Assembly (NCBI GenBank): GCA_015680685.1
Contig: MNCI01001065.1
Span: 1,859,181-1,904,139 of the forward strand
Origin: Gnetum montanum
Lineage: Eukaryota; Streptophyta; Gnetopsida; Gnetales; Gnetaceae
Length of the DNA: 44,959 nt
Direction of reading: 5' to 3'
Shown: positions 11,464 to 20,719 of the stretch, one piece after another
How the letters are laid out: the number at the start of each line of letters is the position of its first letter
Position numbering within the stretch: position 1 is the stretch's first letter
The notes under the pieces: model-generated
Told to the model about the DNA's origin: nothing
Seen by the model: only the letters and a program-made list of their open reading frames with translations
Databases searched by the model: none
Position numbers and translations under genes: made by a program

Positions 11464-12130
11464 NNNNNGGGGGGGGGGGGGTGTTGGTTTGTAACTTTCA
11501 TAGATGATCACACTCTTGTATGTTAGGTGTACCTAATGAGAGATAAATCCAAAGTTAGCTTACTGTTCAAAGAATTCCATAAGCTCATTAAAAATGTTTT
11601 TCAATTGTCAATTCATATTCTTTATTCAGATAATGGTAAAGAATATTTTTCTTAGGAGCTTAAAGCATATTTAAGTGAGCATGGAATCTTTCACCAAAGT
11701 TCTTATGCCTATACACCCCAACAAAATGGGGTTGTAGAATGAAAAAAAAACATCTTCTAGAGGTAGGTCGATCAATTATGTTCACTAGCCATGTTCCTCA
11801 ATCCTTCTGGGGAGAATCTATTCTCACCTTTGCATATCTCATTAATTGATTACCATCTAAAACTCTTCAATACCAAACTCCACTAAGTCTTTTCTTATCA
11901 GCCTTTCCTTCTATATGAATTCTCAACATTCTTCCACCTTGTGTCTTTGGATGTGTTGTATATGTACATAATGCTCAACCAAATCATCGAAAACTTGATC
12001 CAAAAGCCCTCAAGTATGTATTCTTAGGGTATTCTCCTACACAAAAAGGTTATAAATGCTATTTCCCTCCTTTAAGACATGTTTTTGTATCATGTGATGT
12101 CACATTTCTCAAACACCAACTCTTTTATCC
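10678..12130 (+). pseudogene. copia 1 protease and integrase
   Basis: The aspartic protease reads GWIVDTRASNHMA near 10804-10842; the usual D-S-G has become D-T-R, so it would be inactive. Downstream YVPNLKCNFLSISKL is typical. The GAG-pre-integrase block HKRLGHQNFTYLKH is near 11228-11270. The integrase core follows: WFVTFIDDHT near 11487-11515, LYSDNGKEYFS near 11620-11655 and YTPQQNGVVE near 11711-11742, so the DDE residues are largely recognisable. A long G tract with Ns splits the integrase, and stops lie in all frames. Confidence 0.85.
11433..11481 (+). repeat. Homopolymer G tract with sequence gap inside copia integrase
   Basis: The run is only G, apart from five Ns at 11464-11468. 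It sits where copia integrase normally reads ...NLFGYRWFVTF, replacing just a few codons. It is either a true homopolymer expansion at a TTTGGG site or a base-calling failure. The true length is unknown. Confidence 0.9.
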
Positions 12131-12519
12131 CAATGTTACTCTTCAAGGGGAGAATCAACCTACAGAAGAGCAACACTGGGATTCAATCATATCCCTACCA
12201 ATTGCTATGCCTAGGTTCTCATCTATAAAATCATGTCACACCTCATGTCAAATCAGTCCAGATTCAAATCTAGGGGAAGAATCAAACCCAAAACCAATTC
12301 TAAGATATTCTAGATGGTCACAAGCTCCTCAACAAAACCAAGAGCCCAAACCAGTGATAGAACCAAGTGATGGAGGTATATAGGAGCAGTTTGAGGTGGT
12401 GAATGATAATGAAGATATTCATGACTTGGATCTTCTGATTGTGGTTAGAAAATGGTGAGGTCATGTGTAAAATATCCCATTTCTAAGTATTTGACATACT
12501 CCAAGTTATCATGTAATTA

Positions 12520-13691
12520 CAGGTCATTTCTTTCAAAGGTTGATGAGACACAAGTTATGAGGGATATCTTTGAAGCTTTAGAAGATTACAAATGGAAGGA
12601 AGCTATGATGGAGGAAATGAAGGCTTTGGAAGACAATGAAACATGATAAATAGTCCACCTACTTGAAGGGAAGAAACTTGTGGGAAGCAAATGGGTGTTT
12701 ACTATCGAGTATGGTCCTGATGGTAGCATTGAAAGATACAAGGCTAGACTTGTGGCACAAGTGTTCACCTATATGTATGGGATAGACTATGCAAAAACAT
12801 TTATGGTGAAACTCAATTCTATTAGGGTTTTATTGTCTTTAGCTACAAATTTGGATTGGGAGCTACATCAATTCAACATCAAAAATGCCTTCTAACATGG
12901 TACATTGGAAGAAGAAGTTTACATGAGGATACCACCTGGTTTTGAATCTCAATAAGGTATAGGTAAAGTATGTAGATCAAAGAAGTCATTCTATAGACTC
13001 AAAAAATCTCCTTGAGTCTAGTTTACCCAATTTAGTGGTGTGATGAAGCAACTTGGATATGAGCAAAGATAAGCCAATCATATGTTATTTATTAAAATAG
13101 GGAAGCATGGTAAAAGATCAATCCATATTGTTTATGTTAATGATATAGTGATTACAAGAGATGATGATCATAAAATTGAAGATCTCAAAAGGAAGCTCCA
13201 AGAAGAGTTTAGAGTCAAAAATCTTGGTTCACTGAAGTATTTTTTGGGAATGGAAATTACTAGAAGAAAGAAAAGGATTTCCATCTCCCAAAGGAAATAT
13301 ATCATGGATTTACTCAAAGAGACTAGCAAGATGGGGTGTAGACCAATAGGGATTCCATTAGAATGAAATTGAAACAAAAGACTCCTAAAGAAGATCCTCC
13401 TATAAATCTAGAAAGCTATCAATGCTTGGTTGATAAACTTATCTATTTGTCTCTCATTAGCCCAAATATTGCTTTCAACATAAGTATTGTTAGCCAATTC
13501 ATGCATGCTCCTACAAAGAGACACCAAGATGCTATAAATCAGACTCTAAGGTATCTAAAGGGATGCCCAAGGAAGGGACTATTGTTCAAGAAGTGCAGTG
13601 AAAGGGACATTGTTGGTTTTGTTGATGTAGAATGGGCCAAAGTTATTGAAGACAGCAAGTCTACTATAGGGTATTGTACTAAGGTCTAGGA
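12520..13691 (+). pseudogene. copia 1 reverse transcriptase
   Basis: Copia RT blocks are in order: W-K-E-A-M-M-E-E-M-K-A-L near 12592; VGSKWVFTIEYGPDGSIERYKARLVA near 12680-12756 (key residues K-W-V-F and K-A-R-L-V-A); LDWELHQFNIKNAF near 12853; EEVYMRIPPGF near 12910; IVYVNDIVI near 13127-13153. The catalytic YVDD has become YVND. Later come LKYFLGMEI and the SYQ-to-RYLKG region near 13415-13565. Stops at about 12646, 12893 and 13370 break the frame. Confidence 0.9.
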
Positions 13692-14060
13692 AAACTTAAT
13701 GATGTGGAGAAGTAAAAAACAATCTATTGTAGCATGTAGTAGTGCAAAACCTGAATATAGAGCTATAGCACAAGGAATCTATGAACTCATTGGCTACAAA
13801 GGTTGATGGAAGATCTCAAGATATCCTAGAGTGATCTGATGAGGTTGTTTAGTGATAGTAAGTCCACTATTAATATCATCCAAAATCAAATCCAACATGA
13901 TCGTATGAAGCATGTAAGAATTGATAGGAATTTCATAAAAAACAAAGTTGACAATAGAATAATTGCTCTATCCTACATTTCTACCAAGATGAAAGAAGTT
14001 GATATTCTCACACAAATGCCTTATGTAGACCAAGCTTTGATTCTTTTGTTAGCAAGCTAG
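13692..14060 (+). pseudogene. copia 1 RNase H
   Basis: The C-terminal RNase H reads MMWRSKKQSIVACSSAKPEYRAIA near 13697-13770, where the family has SWKSKKQ..V..SS.EAEY.A; the usual E-A-E-Y is K-P-E-Y. MRLFSDSKSTINIIQNQIQHDRMKHV follows near 13839-13912 with the catalytic Asp in SDSKS. The final frame ends with the C-terminal VDILTQ motif just before the polypurine tract. Confidence 0.85.
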
Positions 14061-14085
14061 GAATGATAGATATCTATTTAGTAGC

Positions 14086-14096
14086 TTGAGGGGGAG
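14086..14096 (+). other. Polypurine tract of copia 1
   Basis: TTGAGGGGGAG abuts TGTTAG of the 3' LTR. This is the near-invariant plus-strand primer of plant Ty1-copia elements. Confidence 0.9.
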
Positions 14097-14428
14097 TGTT
14101 AGAAAGTTAGAATAAACCAAAATTAGTTGATTCTCTAAATCAATTAGGGCCTGATTTTGTGGATCAACTTACCAAAATTAGTTGATTCTTTAAATCAATT
14201 AAGGTCTAATTTTGTGAATCAACTCACCAAAATTAGTTGATTCTTAGAATCAATTTCTATCATCAATATATGTCAGTAATTCTCCAAATTTTTTGTTCCT
14301 TATTTAGTAGATTTCCTATTATGATTCTTTCCTATAAATTAATATAATTGTTGATTCAAGATAAATGAGAGAGTGAGAAAATTATTTTTCCAATCTTTTC
14401 TTCTCTCCTTCCTCTTCAATTTTTAACA
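14097..14428 (+). repeat. 3' LTR of copia 1
   Basis: The 332-bp LTR begins TGTTAG and ends TTAACA. It contains 55-bp direct repeats starting at 14117 and 14172, with a partial third at 14227, each starting CCAAAATTAGTTGATTC. The 5' LTR has one unit fewer. The 3' end retains the terminal bases lost from the 5' copy. Confidence 0.92.
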
Positions 14429-15182
14429 ATGATTTGTTCAAAATACACTAATAAAAAGGCTAATTCAACCACTTAATCTTTTACTTTTGTATTGAGTTCA
14501 AGTTATGCTTAAGACATTAAATTTAGTATCATATAGAGGGTCCATGATATTGATGGGTATAATAATTTTTGACTTTTTTACTAAGTTACAACTTGTAAAT
14601 GTTGTTCTTTGTTGGTGGAAAAAAGGTTACTTTTTTAGAGCAAGAATAAGTAAATGATGAATAGCCAATACACCCAACTCCTAATTATATAATCTACAAA
14701 CATTACAATAAAGTGTTAGACTAGTAGTAAGGGTTTGGGCTTGGTAAACCTAGGTTACAAGTTTGATTCTACTAAGTAGCATTAAGTTATAAATTTTTAA
14801 AAAATACTATAAAAGGAATTTTGAAAGTAGTCTAATAAATCCAAGGGGTCTTAATGGATGTAAGTAAAAATTTCAATTTCAATAATCCATGGATGTAGTA
14901 GGAGGAGTCTAAAACCTAGTTAACTAAGATTAGACATCATTCTTTACCTAGTTATACTCATAGTAGCCTTAGATCATATGGTTAAGTGTAACCAAGGTTT
15001 ATGATTAATGATTTTATAGTCATTATTGCTAACTATATAAACTTACTAAAAATGAAAAATTAGTAGAAACCATAAATAAAAATAAATCTTATTTTAGCCT
15101 AAGAGTGATAAGTGTTTGCTTCATCAACCTACCATTACATTCCTAAAGTATGTATTGTTCATATTTTGGTATCTCAAGTTGC

Positions 15183-15183
<1 letters not shown>
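14429..15183. other. Spacer without a recognisable gene
   Basis: AT-rich sequence with short frames only. No LTR ends, TIRs or RNA genes are recognised. Its right edge may hold the unidentified start of the next copia LTR. Confidence 0.45.

Positions 15184-15227
<44 letters not shown>
15184..15227. repeat. (TG)22 microsatellite
   Basis: An uninterrupted run of 22 TG units. It sits at the left edge of the sequence I assign to the LTR of copia 2 and produces artificial cysteine/valine or threonine/histidine frames. Confidence 0.97.
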
Positions 15228-15229
<2 letters not shown>

Positions 15230-15324
15230 ATTTTTGAGCTTGCAGAACAAAACCTTGAATCAAGAGAAGAAGATTTGCAGACATTGATGAACATGGACAA
15301 GGAAAGATGAATTCATCATGCCAA

Positions 15325-15625
15325 GGAATTTGAAGAAAGATGTCTCTAAGAAACAGTAGACATCTTGGTAGAATTGGAGAATGCTCAGACAAAGACGTTT
15401 GCAAGAAACAACAAACATCTTTCCTCAAGCAAAGACATCCTTACTAACGAAAGATATCTTCACAAAATGCAGACCAGTTTTAGAAAGATGTCTTTCACCA
15501 GACAAAGACAACTTCCCACAATGAAGATTTCAAAAAGACATCTTTCCCAGACAAATACGTCTTCCCAAAATAGAAGGAAAATATAGAAAGATGTCTCAGG
15601 AATGAAGAAGACATCTTTCATGATC
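15325..15625 (+). promoter_or_regulatory. Cluster of AAAGATGTCTTT half-palindromes in the copia 2 LTR
   Basis: About ten copies of GATGTCT or its complement AGACATC lie in roughly 300 bp in both orientations, most within AAAGATGTCTTT or AAGACATCTTTC. Such clustering in the U3 part of a plant LTR suggests repeated enhancer or repressor sites. The assignment to U3 is inferred from the primer site about 700 bases downstream and a TATAAAG at about 15801. Confidence 0.5.
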
Positions 15626-16085
15626 ATTAGTGATCTTTGGCTAGTAATTACACAAGCTCCAAGATGGATTTAGAAACATGGCAGCTATAAGAAGATATCA
15701 TATGCATTGGGAAAAGTGCATTTTATGTACAATCATTGTATAATCATTTTTCAATCATTGTGAACTTTTTTGCTCCTCATTATTCTATCTTTTAATCATT
15801 ATAAAGTGTGTTGTACCCCAAAGTACAAGGATCAGCAAACTAAGTTGCATTCATCCCTTGTAATTATTATCGTTTTTTGCCTAGTGAGGTTGATGTGCTT
15901 CTTGCAGGAAGGCATCTTGCTTGAGCTTGTCAAAATCCTATGAGATTGAATGATTGGTGTTGCAACACAACACTCTGAAGTGGAGCTCAAGATTGTAAAG
16001 GTTATGCCACATTCCAAGCCTGATAGGACCTTGTAGCGTTGAGTGGTTTTTGTTGCGGCACAACACTTTGGAGTGGGGTTTGAAT

Positions 16086-16272
16086 ATTGTACAGGGTGTG
16101 GACCCTTCAAACCACAATTTGGAAGGAACAAAGTTCGAAGGTGTGCTTGTGAACTACCCTTCGAGTGTGGACTACCCAAGTTGGGAAATAACGTTAAAAT
16201 CGGTGTGATGTTGTGTCAANCGAACTTTGTTCCTTCCAAATTGTGGTTTGAAGGGTCCACACCCTATACAAT
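16086..16272. repeat. Near-perfect 52-bp inverted repeat with Ns at its edges
   Basis: Arm 16086-16137 (starting ATTGTACAGGGTGTGGACCC) is the reverse complement of 16221-16272 with one mismatch. The loop of about 83 bases carries an N at its right edge (16220), and another N lies at 16275 just outside. It lies in the LTR just before the primer site. The text GGGTGTGGACCCTTCAAACC is ordinary for SIRE-type LTRs, so one arm is expected and the second is odd. Confidence 0.9.
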
Positions 16273-16323
16273 CTNAGAGAACTTATTCATCATCACCCCT
16301 TTCTAAGTTTAATGATCCTCAAG

Positions 16324-16338
16324 TGGTATCGAAGTCTG
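16324..16338 (+). other. Primer-binding site of copia 2
   Basis: TGGTATCGAAGTCTG resembles the initiator tRNA-Met primer site TGGTATCAGAGC used by plant copia elements. It fixes the LTR end at about 16320 and the direction of the element. Confidence 0.6.
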
Positions 16339-16379
16339 GTACTCTTACTCTCTATATCAATCTTCAAGAGTGAACATGA

Positions 16380-16931
16380 AAGGGATACTCAACATCGAGC
16401 ACATCTAGATAAAGAGCCTAATGTACATAATCAATTGGTGTGCTCAATTCATTTGTGACATTTGTTATCAAGGTAAGTATCTTGTTTCCTTTCTTGCATT
16501 TAGAAGATAGCAAAAGATGCATGTAAAGTTGACAATTGTATCAAAATGACGCTTCCTTTGAAGATAGGTATGAGATATTTTTCCATAACATTCTTTCTTT
16601 CCAAAATTTATTCATTAAGATAAAAGATGCTCTACATGCCAATGAAATAAAATTCAAAGTTCTAAATGATGAATGCTCTTAGCTAAAAATGGAAAACTCA
16701 AACCTTAGGGCTAAGATTCAAAAACTAACAAAAATGTTTGAGCAAGTGAACAAAAGCCCTATGGAGAAATCCAAAGATCAAAAACAATGTTCATCCAAGT
16801 TTGGCGAATCTCCTAAGCCAAAAAAAAACTTGAAATGCTTCTTTTGTGAAAAATATAGCCATATTCAAGCTTTTTACTATCTTAGAATGCATCACCACTC
16901 TTGGTCTTTGCAAAACCAACCTACAAAGTAA
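16380..16931 (+). pseudogene. copia 2 gag with zinc-knuckle remnant
   Basis: The frame at 16689-16931 has a lysine-rich helical stretch and then KKNLKCFFCEKYSHIQAFYY. The normal knuckle is CX2CX4HX4C; here C-F-F-C and His are kept but the last Cys is Tyr. The tail H-H-H-S-W-S-L-Q-N-Q is decayed. The upstream part is present only as short broken frames, so the 5' part of gag is partly missing. The downstream protease confirms the identity. Confidence 0.7.
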
Positions 16932-16984
16932 ACCATGCAAGTTTGAAGAGAAAAAAAAAGAAAAGCCTAAAAAGAATTTGATGG

Positions 16985-18348
16985 CTTAAGTTACTTTCTT
17001 AAATCACAATGCTAGTACATGGCATATTGGTAGTAGATGTTCAATGCACATAACAGGTGACAAATCCTACTTCGCCCATTTCAAGGAACAAAATTGGGGT
17101 ACAATCACTTTTGGAGATGACATGGAGCACCTATAATAGGTATTGGTACCATATGAGGTAAAGGTAAGGGATTACCAATTGTAAACAAAGTGTTTTCATT
17201 GATGGATTGAACATAATCTTCTTAACGTAAGTCAAATTTGTGATTCAAATTTTAATGTTACATTTTCAAAAGAAAGTTCTAGAATACAAGATTTATCTAT
17301 TGGAAATGTTGTGATTGAAGGATCTAGAAAAGGAAATGTGTATATCACTTTTTTTGAAAATTCTACTAACCTTGAATCCAAGTGTTTACTAAGTTGTGCA
17401 AATGATACAACTCTCTGGCATAGGAAGCTGGGCCACATAAATAAGGAAATTCTCCAAACCTTATTATCTAAAGAAATGGTTTGCAGTCTCCCTAAGCTTA
17501 AAGATTTCAACTTAAATACATGTGAAGCTTGTCAAAAAGGGAAATTTGGTCAAAAAAATTGTATTTCTACTGCTTGTCTTTTAGATTTACTTCATATGGA
17601 TGTGGTTGGTCTAATTTAAACTCTCAACGTAGGAAAGAAAAGATATTTTTTGACCATTGTTGATGATTATTCTCACTTTATGTGGGTTGTCTTTTTGTAT
17701 CATAAAGGTGAGGTGTTTAATCATTTTTTGAGAATTAGCAATCAAATCTAGAAAGAAAAAGGATATGGTATTAAAGTTATTAGAAGTAACAATGGAGGTG
17801 AGTTCAAAAGTGAAAAATTTGAACAGAGTCAAATGAGTGACATTCTACACTAATTCTCTACTGCAAGAACTTCTTAACAAAATGGTGTAGCTAAATAGAA
17901 GAATGGAATCCTAATTGATATGGGGAGAACAATATTAAATGACCAAAGCCTTATTCATCACTTTTGGGTCAAAGCCAACAACACTGCTTGTTACGTGTCT
18001 AATAGAGTTCTGGTAAGAAGATTCACTTCTAAAGCTCCTTTTGAATTATGGACTAGCAGAAAACCTTTAGTAGCTTATTTTCATGTTTTTAGTTCAAAAT
18101 TCTATATTCTAAATGATAAAGATAATGTGAGAAAATTTGATGCAAAAACTGATGAAGGAATTTTCTTAGGATATTCTATAGTTAGTAGGGCATATAAGGT
18201 GTTTAATAAAAGAAAAAATATGATGGAAGAAACCATAAATGTCAAAATAGATGATTATGACATTACTTGTCCACAACTTAATGATGAAACTATTCCCATT
18301 CAAAAATTGTCTAGCCCAACTTTAGTGCAAGATGTCAAAAATTCATAA
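16985..18348 (+). pseudogene. copia 2 protease and integrase
   Basis: The protease segment reads TWHIGSRCSMHITGDKSYF near 17018-17074, where the SIRE family has W-Y-L-D-S-G-C-S-R-H-M-T; the catalytic D is G. GAG-pre-integrase LWHRKLGHINKEIL lies near 17414-17455, and CEACQKGKFGQ near 17521-17553 completes an HHCC-type finger. The core reads FLTIVDDYSHFMWVVFL near 17649-17700, IRSNNGGEFKSEKFE near 17780-17824 (Asp to Asn) and a decayed QQNGVAK near 17880. The 142-codon run 17920-18348 covers the integrase C-terminal half (MGRTILNDQSLIHHFW..., FLGYSIVSRAYKVFNKR). Confidence 0.88.
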
Positions 18349-18407
18349 TCTAGTAGTGATCATGGAAGAAAATGATGATGATCAAATAATATCCCCCACT
18401 ACCAAAA

Positions 18408-18535
18408 ATGCCTAAACTTAGCAAAACTCACTCTCTTAATGATGAAATTAGGGAAGTTCAAGATGGTGTTCATACTAGAAGCCAAATCAAAGAAATGTGT
18501 GCTTTCTTCACATTTTCTGATCTCATGCAGTCCAA
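18408..18535 (+). pseudogene. copia 2 linker before RT (GVHTRSQ motif)
   Basis: THSLNDEIREVQDGVHTRSQ followed by ACAFF-like residues matches the segment between integrase and RT in SIRE-like elements (H-P...I-I-G...G-V-x-T-R-S-Q). The expected RT does not follow. This marks the latest recognisable copia 2 sequence before the join to the gypsy element. Confidence 0.7.
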
Positions 18536-18661
18536 ATTTGAAATGAGCATGATAGGAAGAATAAGGTCATTGAGACCAAAGATGTTGGAATAAGAGTATG
18601 TTCACTTAGAGAAATTCAAGTTCTAGAAAAAGAAGAAATTCAAGAAAAATGATGAAAAATA

Positions 18662-19060
18662 AGAACTGTACTTTAACGGTTGTTGCAATTCAAAAGGGAC
18701 TGTAGTTGGAATAGTATTAGCCAAAGACAATTATCAAAAAAATTTTAAGGCTCTACATCTATCATTCTCGTGTATGAACAATAAGGCTGAATATGAAGCC
18801 CTATGTATTGGGATTAGAACAAATTTAGAGAAAGGCATTAAAGAAACTATAATTAAAGAAGATTCAAAGCTTGTTTGTGAATAGGTAAAAGGTGAATGTG
18901 TAGTAAAAAGTTCATTCTTAAGGCCATATAAACAACTCATCTACAACTTATTCAACCAATTTGAACAATATGAAATAAAGCATATATGTAGAGAAACTAA
19001 CTAATTGGCAGATGAACTAGCAATAGTGACCTCGACATTGGATCCATCAAGGATTCAAAA
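18662..19060 (+). pseudogene. Extra (archaeal-like) RNase H upstream of RT
   Basis: The frame reads ELYFNGCCNSKGTVVGIVL, then SCMNNKAEYEALCIGI, then IIKEDSKLVCE*VKGE, and ends with HICRETN*LADELA. In Tat elements the usual pattern is LYFDGS..., N-E-A-E-Y-E-A-L, G-D-S-x-L-V, and A-D-x-L-A. Glu and the later aspartates are kept but the first catalytic Asp is Asn. In canonical Tat elements this domain follows the gypsy RNase H and precedes integrase; here it precedes the RT, and no second copy lies between RNase H and integrase. Confidence 0.8.
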
Positions 19061-19279
19061 ATATAGAAGAGTTGTAACTAAAATTGAGAATCAACCTTCA
19101 ATCCTAGATAATGTAGAACACTTTTGAAGAATGATGATAAATTACTTAGGTTCTTAAAGGATAAGAGAGAATTTAAGTATAAAGTTATATCTAAACAAGA
19201 AATTACAACTTAGACCAAATTTTATTCTAAAAAGGTAGTTGATTATGAACATGAGTTTAACAGAAGGTTTCTTAAAGGA

Positions 19280-20300
19280 ATGGACGTTCAGAATCTAGAT
19301 AATCAAGCTTATGAATTAGTAAATATAGGATCCACAGAAAAGCCAAGAATGTTGAATATCACTAAAGGGAACGATCCTATTTTTAGAAAGAAACTGCTAT
19401 CCTTATTAAAGGATAATTTAAGTAATTTTTCATGCTCTTATGATGATCTTAGAACATTTAGATCTCATGTGATGACTCACAAGATTCCATTAGTCAAAAA
19501 TTGTAAAGTCGTAAGACAAAAAGCAAAGGAAGTTTAACCCATCTTTTAAAGTAGCCATGGAAGCTAAGATCAAAAAGCTACTACAAGCCAGAATTATATA
19601 TCCAATCCAATATTTAGTCTAGCTAGCCAGTCTTATACATGTAAGGAAAAAGAATGGTGACATCAGGCTGTGTTGATTTCAAAAATTTAAATGAAGCTTC
19701 AAAAAGGATAAATATTTACTCCCTAGAATAGATGAAATGATCACTAAAGTATCAAGATGTCAAGTATATTCTTTTTTGGAATGTTTTTCAAGATATAATC
19801 AAATTATGGTTGATGAAAATGATAGATATAAGACAACTTTTATTACTAAATGGGGAACTTTTGCTTATAAGAGGATGCCATTCAGATTGTCGAATGATTG
19901 AGCTAATTTCCAAAGAGTAATGAAAATAGTTGTTAAAGGTTTAATTGGAAAATTTTTTGTAATTTGTTTAGATGATATTACTATTTATTCAAAGAATAAA
20001 GAAGATTGTATCAATCACCTTTAGTAGATTTTCAATAGATGTCAAGATTATGACATTTCTTTAAATCCTAAGAAGAGCATTTTTGGAGTAAAGTATAAAA
20101 GCTTGTTTGGACATATAATTTCCCAAAAAGGTATAGCAATAGATAATTCAAGAATTCAAGTTGTTCAAAATATTGAAAAGCCAACTGATAAAAAGTCCCT
20201 TAGATCCTTCTTTGGAAAAATAAACTTCATCAAGTTTATACCAAGATTTACTAAGATCACCAAACCTTTAATGTACATGCTCAAGAAGGATGTTTAGGTC
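19280..20300 (+). pseudogene. Tat-like reverse transcriptase
   Basis: A leader frame at 19280-19537 is followed by RT blocks in shifting frames: AMEAKIKKLLQARIIYPI near 19555-19608, CVDFKNLNEAS near 19669, YSFLECFSRYNQIMVDENDRYKTTF near 19769-19842, GTFAYKRMPF near 19856, VICLDDITIYS near 19958-19990 (Y-x-D-D reduced to C-L-D-D, both Asp kept at 19971-19976) and FGHIISQKGIAID near 20104. The thumb follows (SLRSFFGKINFIKFIPRFT). Multiple stops make it inactive. Confidence 0.88.
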
Positions 20301-20660
20301 AAGAAGACACCTAAATTAGAGAATGTATTATCAATAATTAAAAAGGCTATCTAGGGAGCTCCATATTTAGCCAAACCTAAATTGAAGAAGGATTTCTAGC
20401 TATATGCTTTTACTTTTAGCAATTCAATTGTCGTAGTTCTAGCTCAAAGGAAAAATGGTCAAGATGAACCAATTGAATTTTTTGGTTACTAGCTTAAAGA
20501 TTTTGAGTTAAACTATTCAAGTTAAAAACATAGGCATACGCTGTCATTAAGATGTTACTACAATTCAAATATTATTTGGAAAATTCTTTTCTTCATATCA
20601 TGATCACAGAGCCTATTGTTAAGCAATTTTTACCTTAGAATGAAATTGGTTTAATTAGAG
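20301..20660 (+). pseudogene. Gypsy RNase H of the Tat-like element
   Basis: Downstream of the thumb the frame reads LYAFTFSNSIVVVLAQRKNG, then PIEFFGY*LKDFELNYSS, then LQFKYYLENSFLHIMIT. This is the L-Y-x-x-x-S-x-x-A-V-S-A-V-L pattern of Tat RNase H with the first catalytic Asp lost. It is the normal post-RT RNase H, distinct from the domain upstream of the RT. Confidence 0.75.
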
Positions 20661-20719
20661 GAAATTGAATCAATAAGCTTCAATGATTTAAATTTTCGTT
20701 AAAATTATGAAAAATAGTT

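Larger units (their letters stand above)
9368..14428 (+). mobile_element. Ty1-copia retrotransposon, nearly full length but inactive (copia 1)
   Basis: Two LTRs flank gag, zinc knuckle, protease, GAG-pre-integrase, integrase, RT and RNase H in the Ty1-copia order. A tRNA-Met-type primer site and a TTGAGGGGGAG polypurine tract are in the correct places. The total of about 5.06 kb is normal for a small plant copia element. Stops, frameshifts and a homopolymer-G interruption break the polyprotein. No clean target-site duplication is visible: ATGAT follows the 3' LTR, while the 5' edge is altered. Confidence 0.9.
15230..18595 (+). mobile_element. Second Ty1-copia element, SIRE-like, truncated before RT (copia 2)
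   Basis: An LTR-like region, a primer-binding site, gag with a zinc-knuckle remnant, protease, GAG-pre-integrase and integrase are in copia order. The coding part ends after the conserved GVHTRSQ segment that links integrase to RT. No RT, RNase H or 3' LTR follows; the sequence passes to a Tat-like gypsy element between about 18530 and 18650. The left limit of the LTR is not determined because there is no second LTR for comparison. Confidence 0.75.

Noticed and set aside
15116-15428. ORFs rich in Cys-Val or Thr-His on either strand
   Set aside because: They are translations of the (TG)22 microsatellite.
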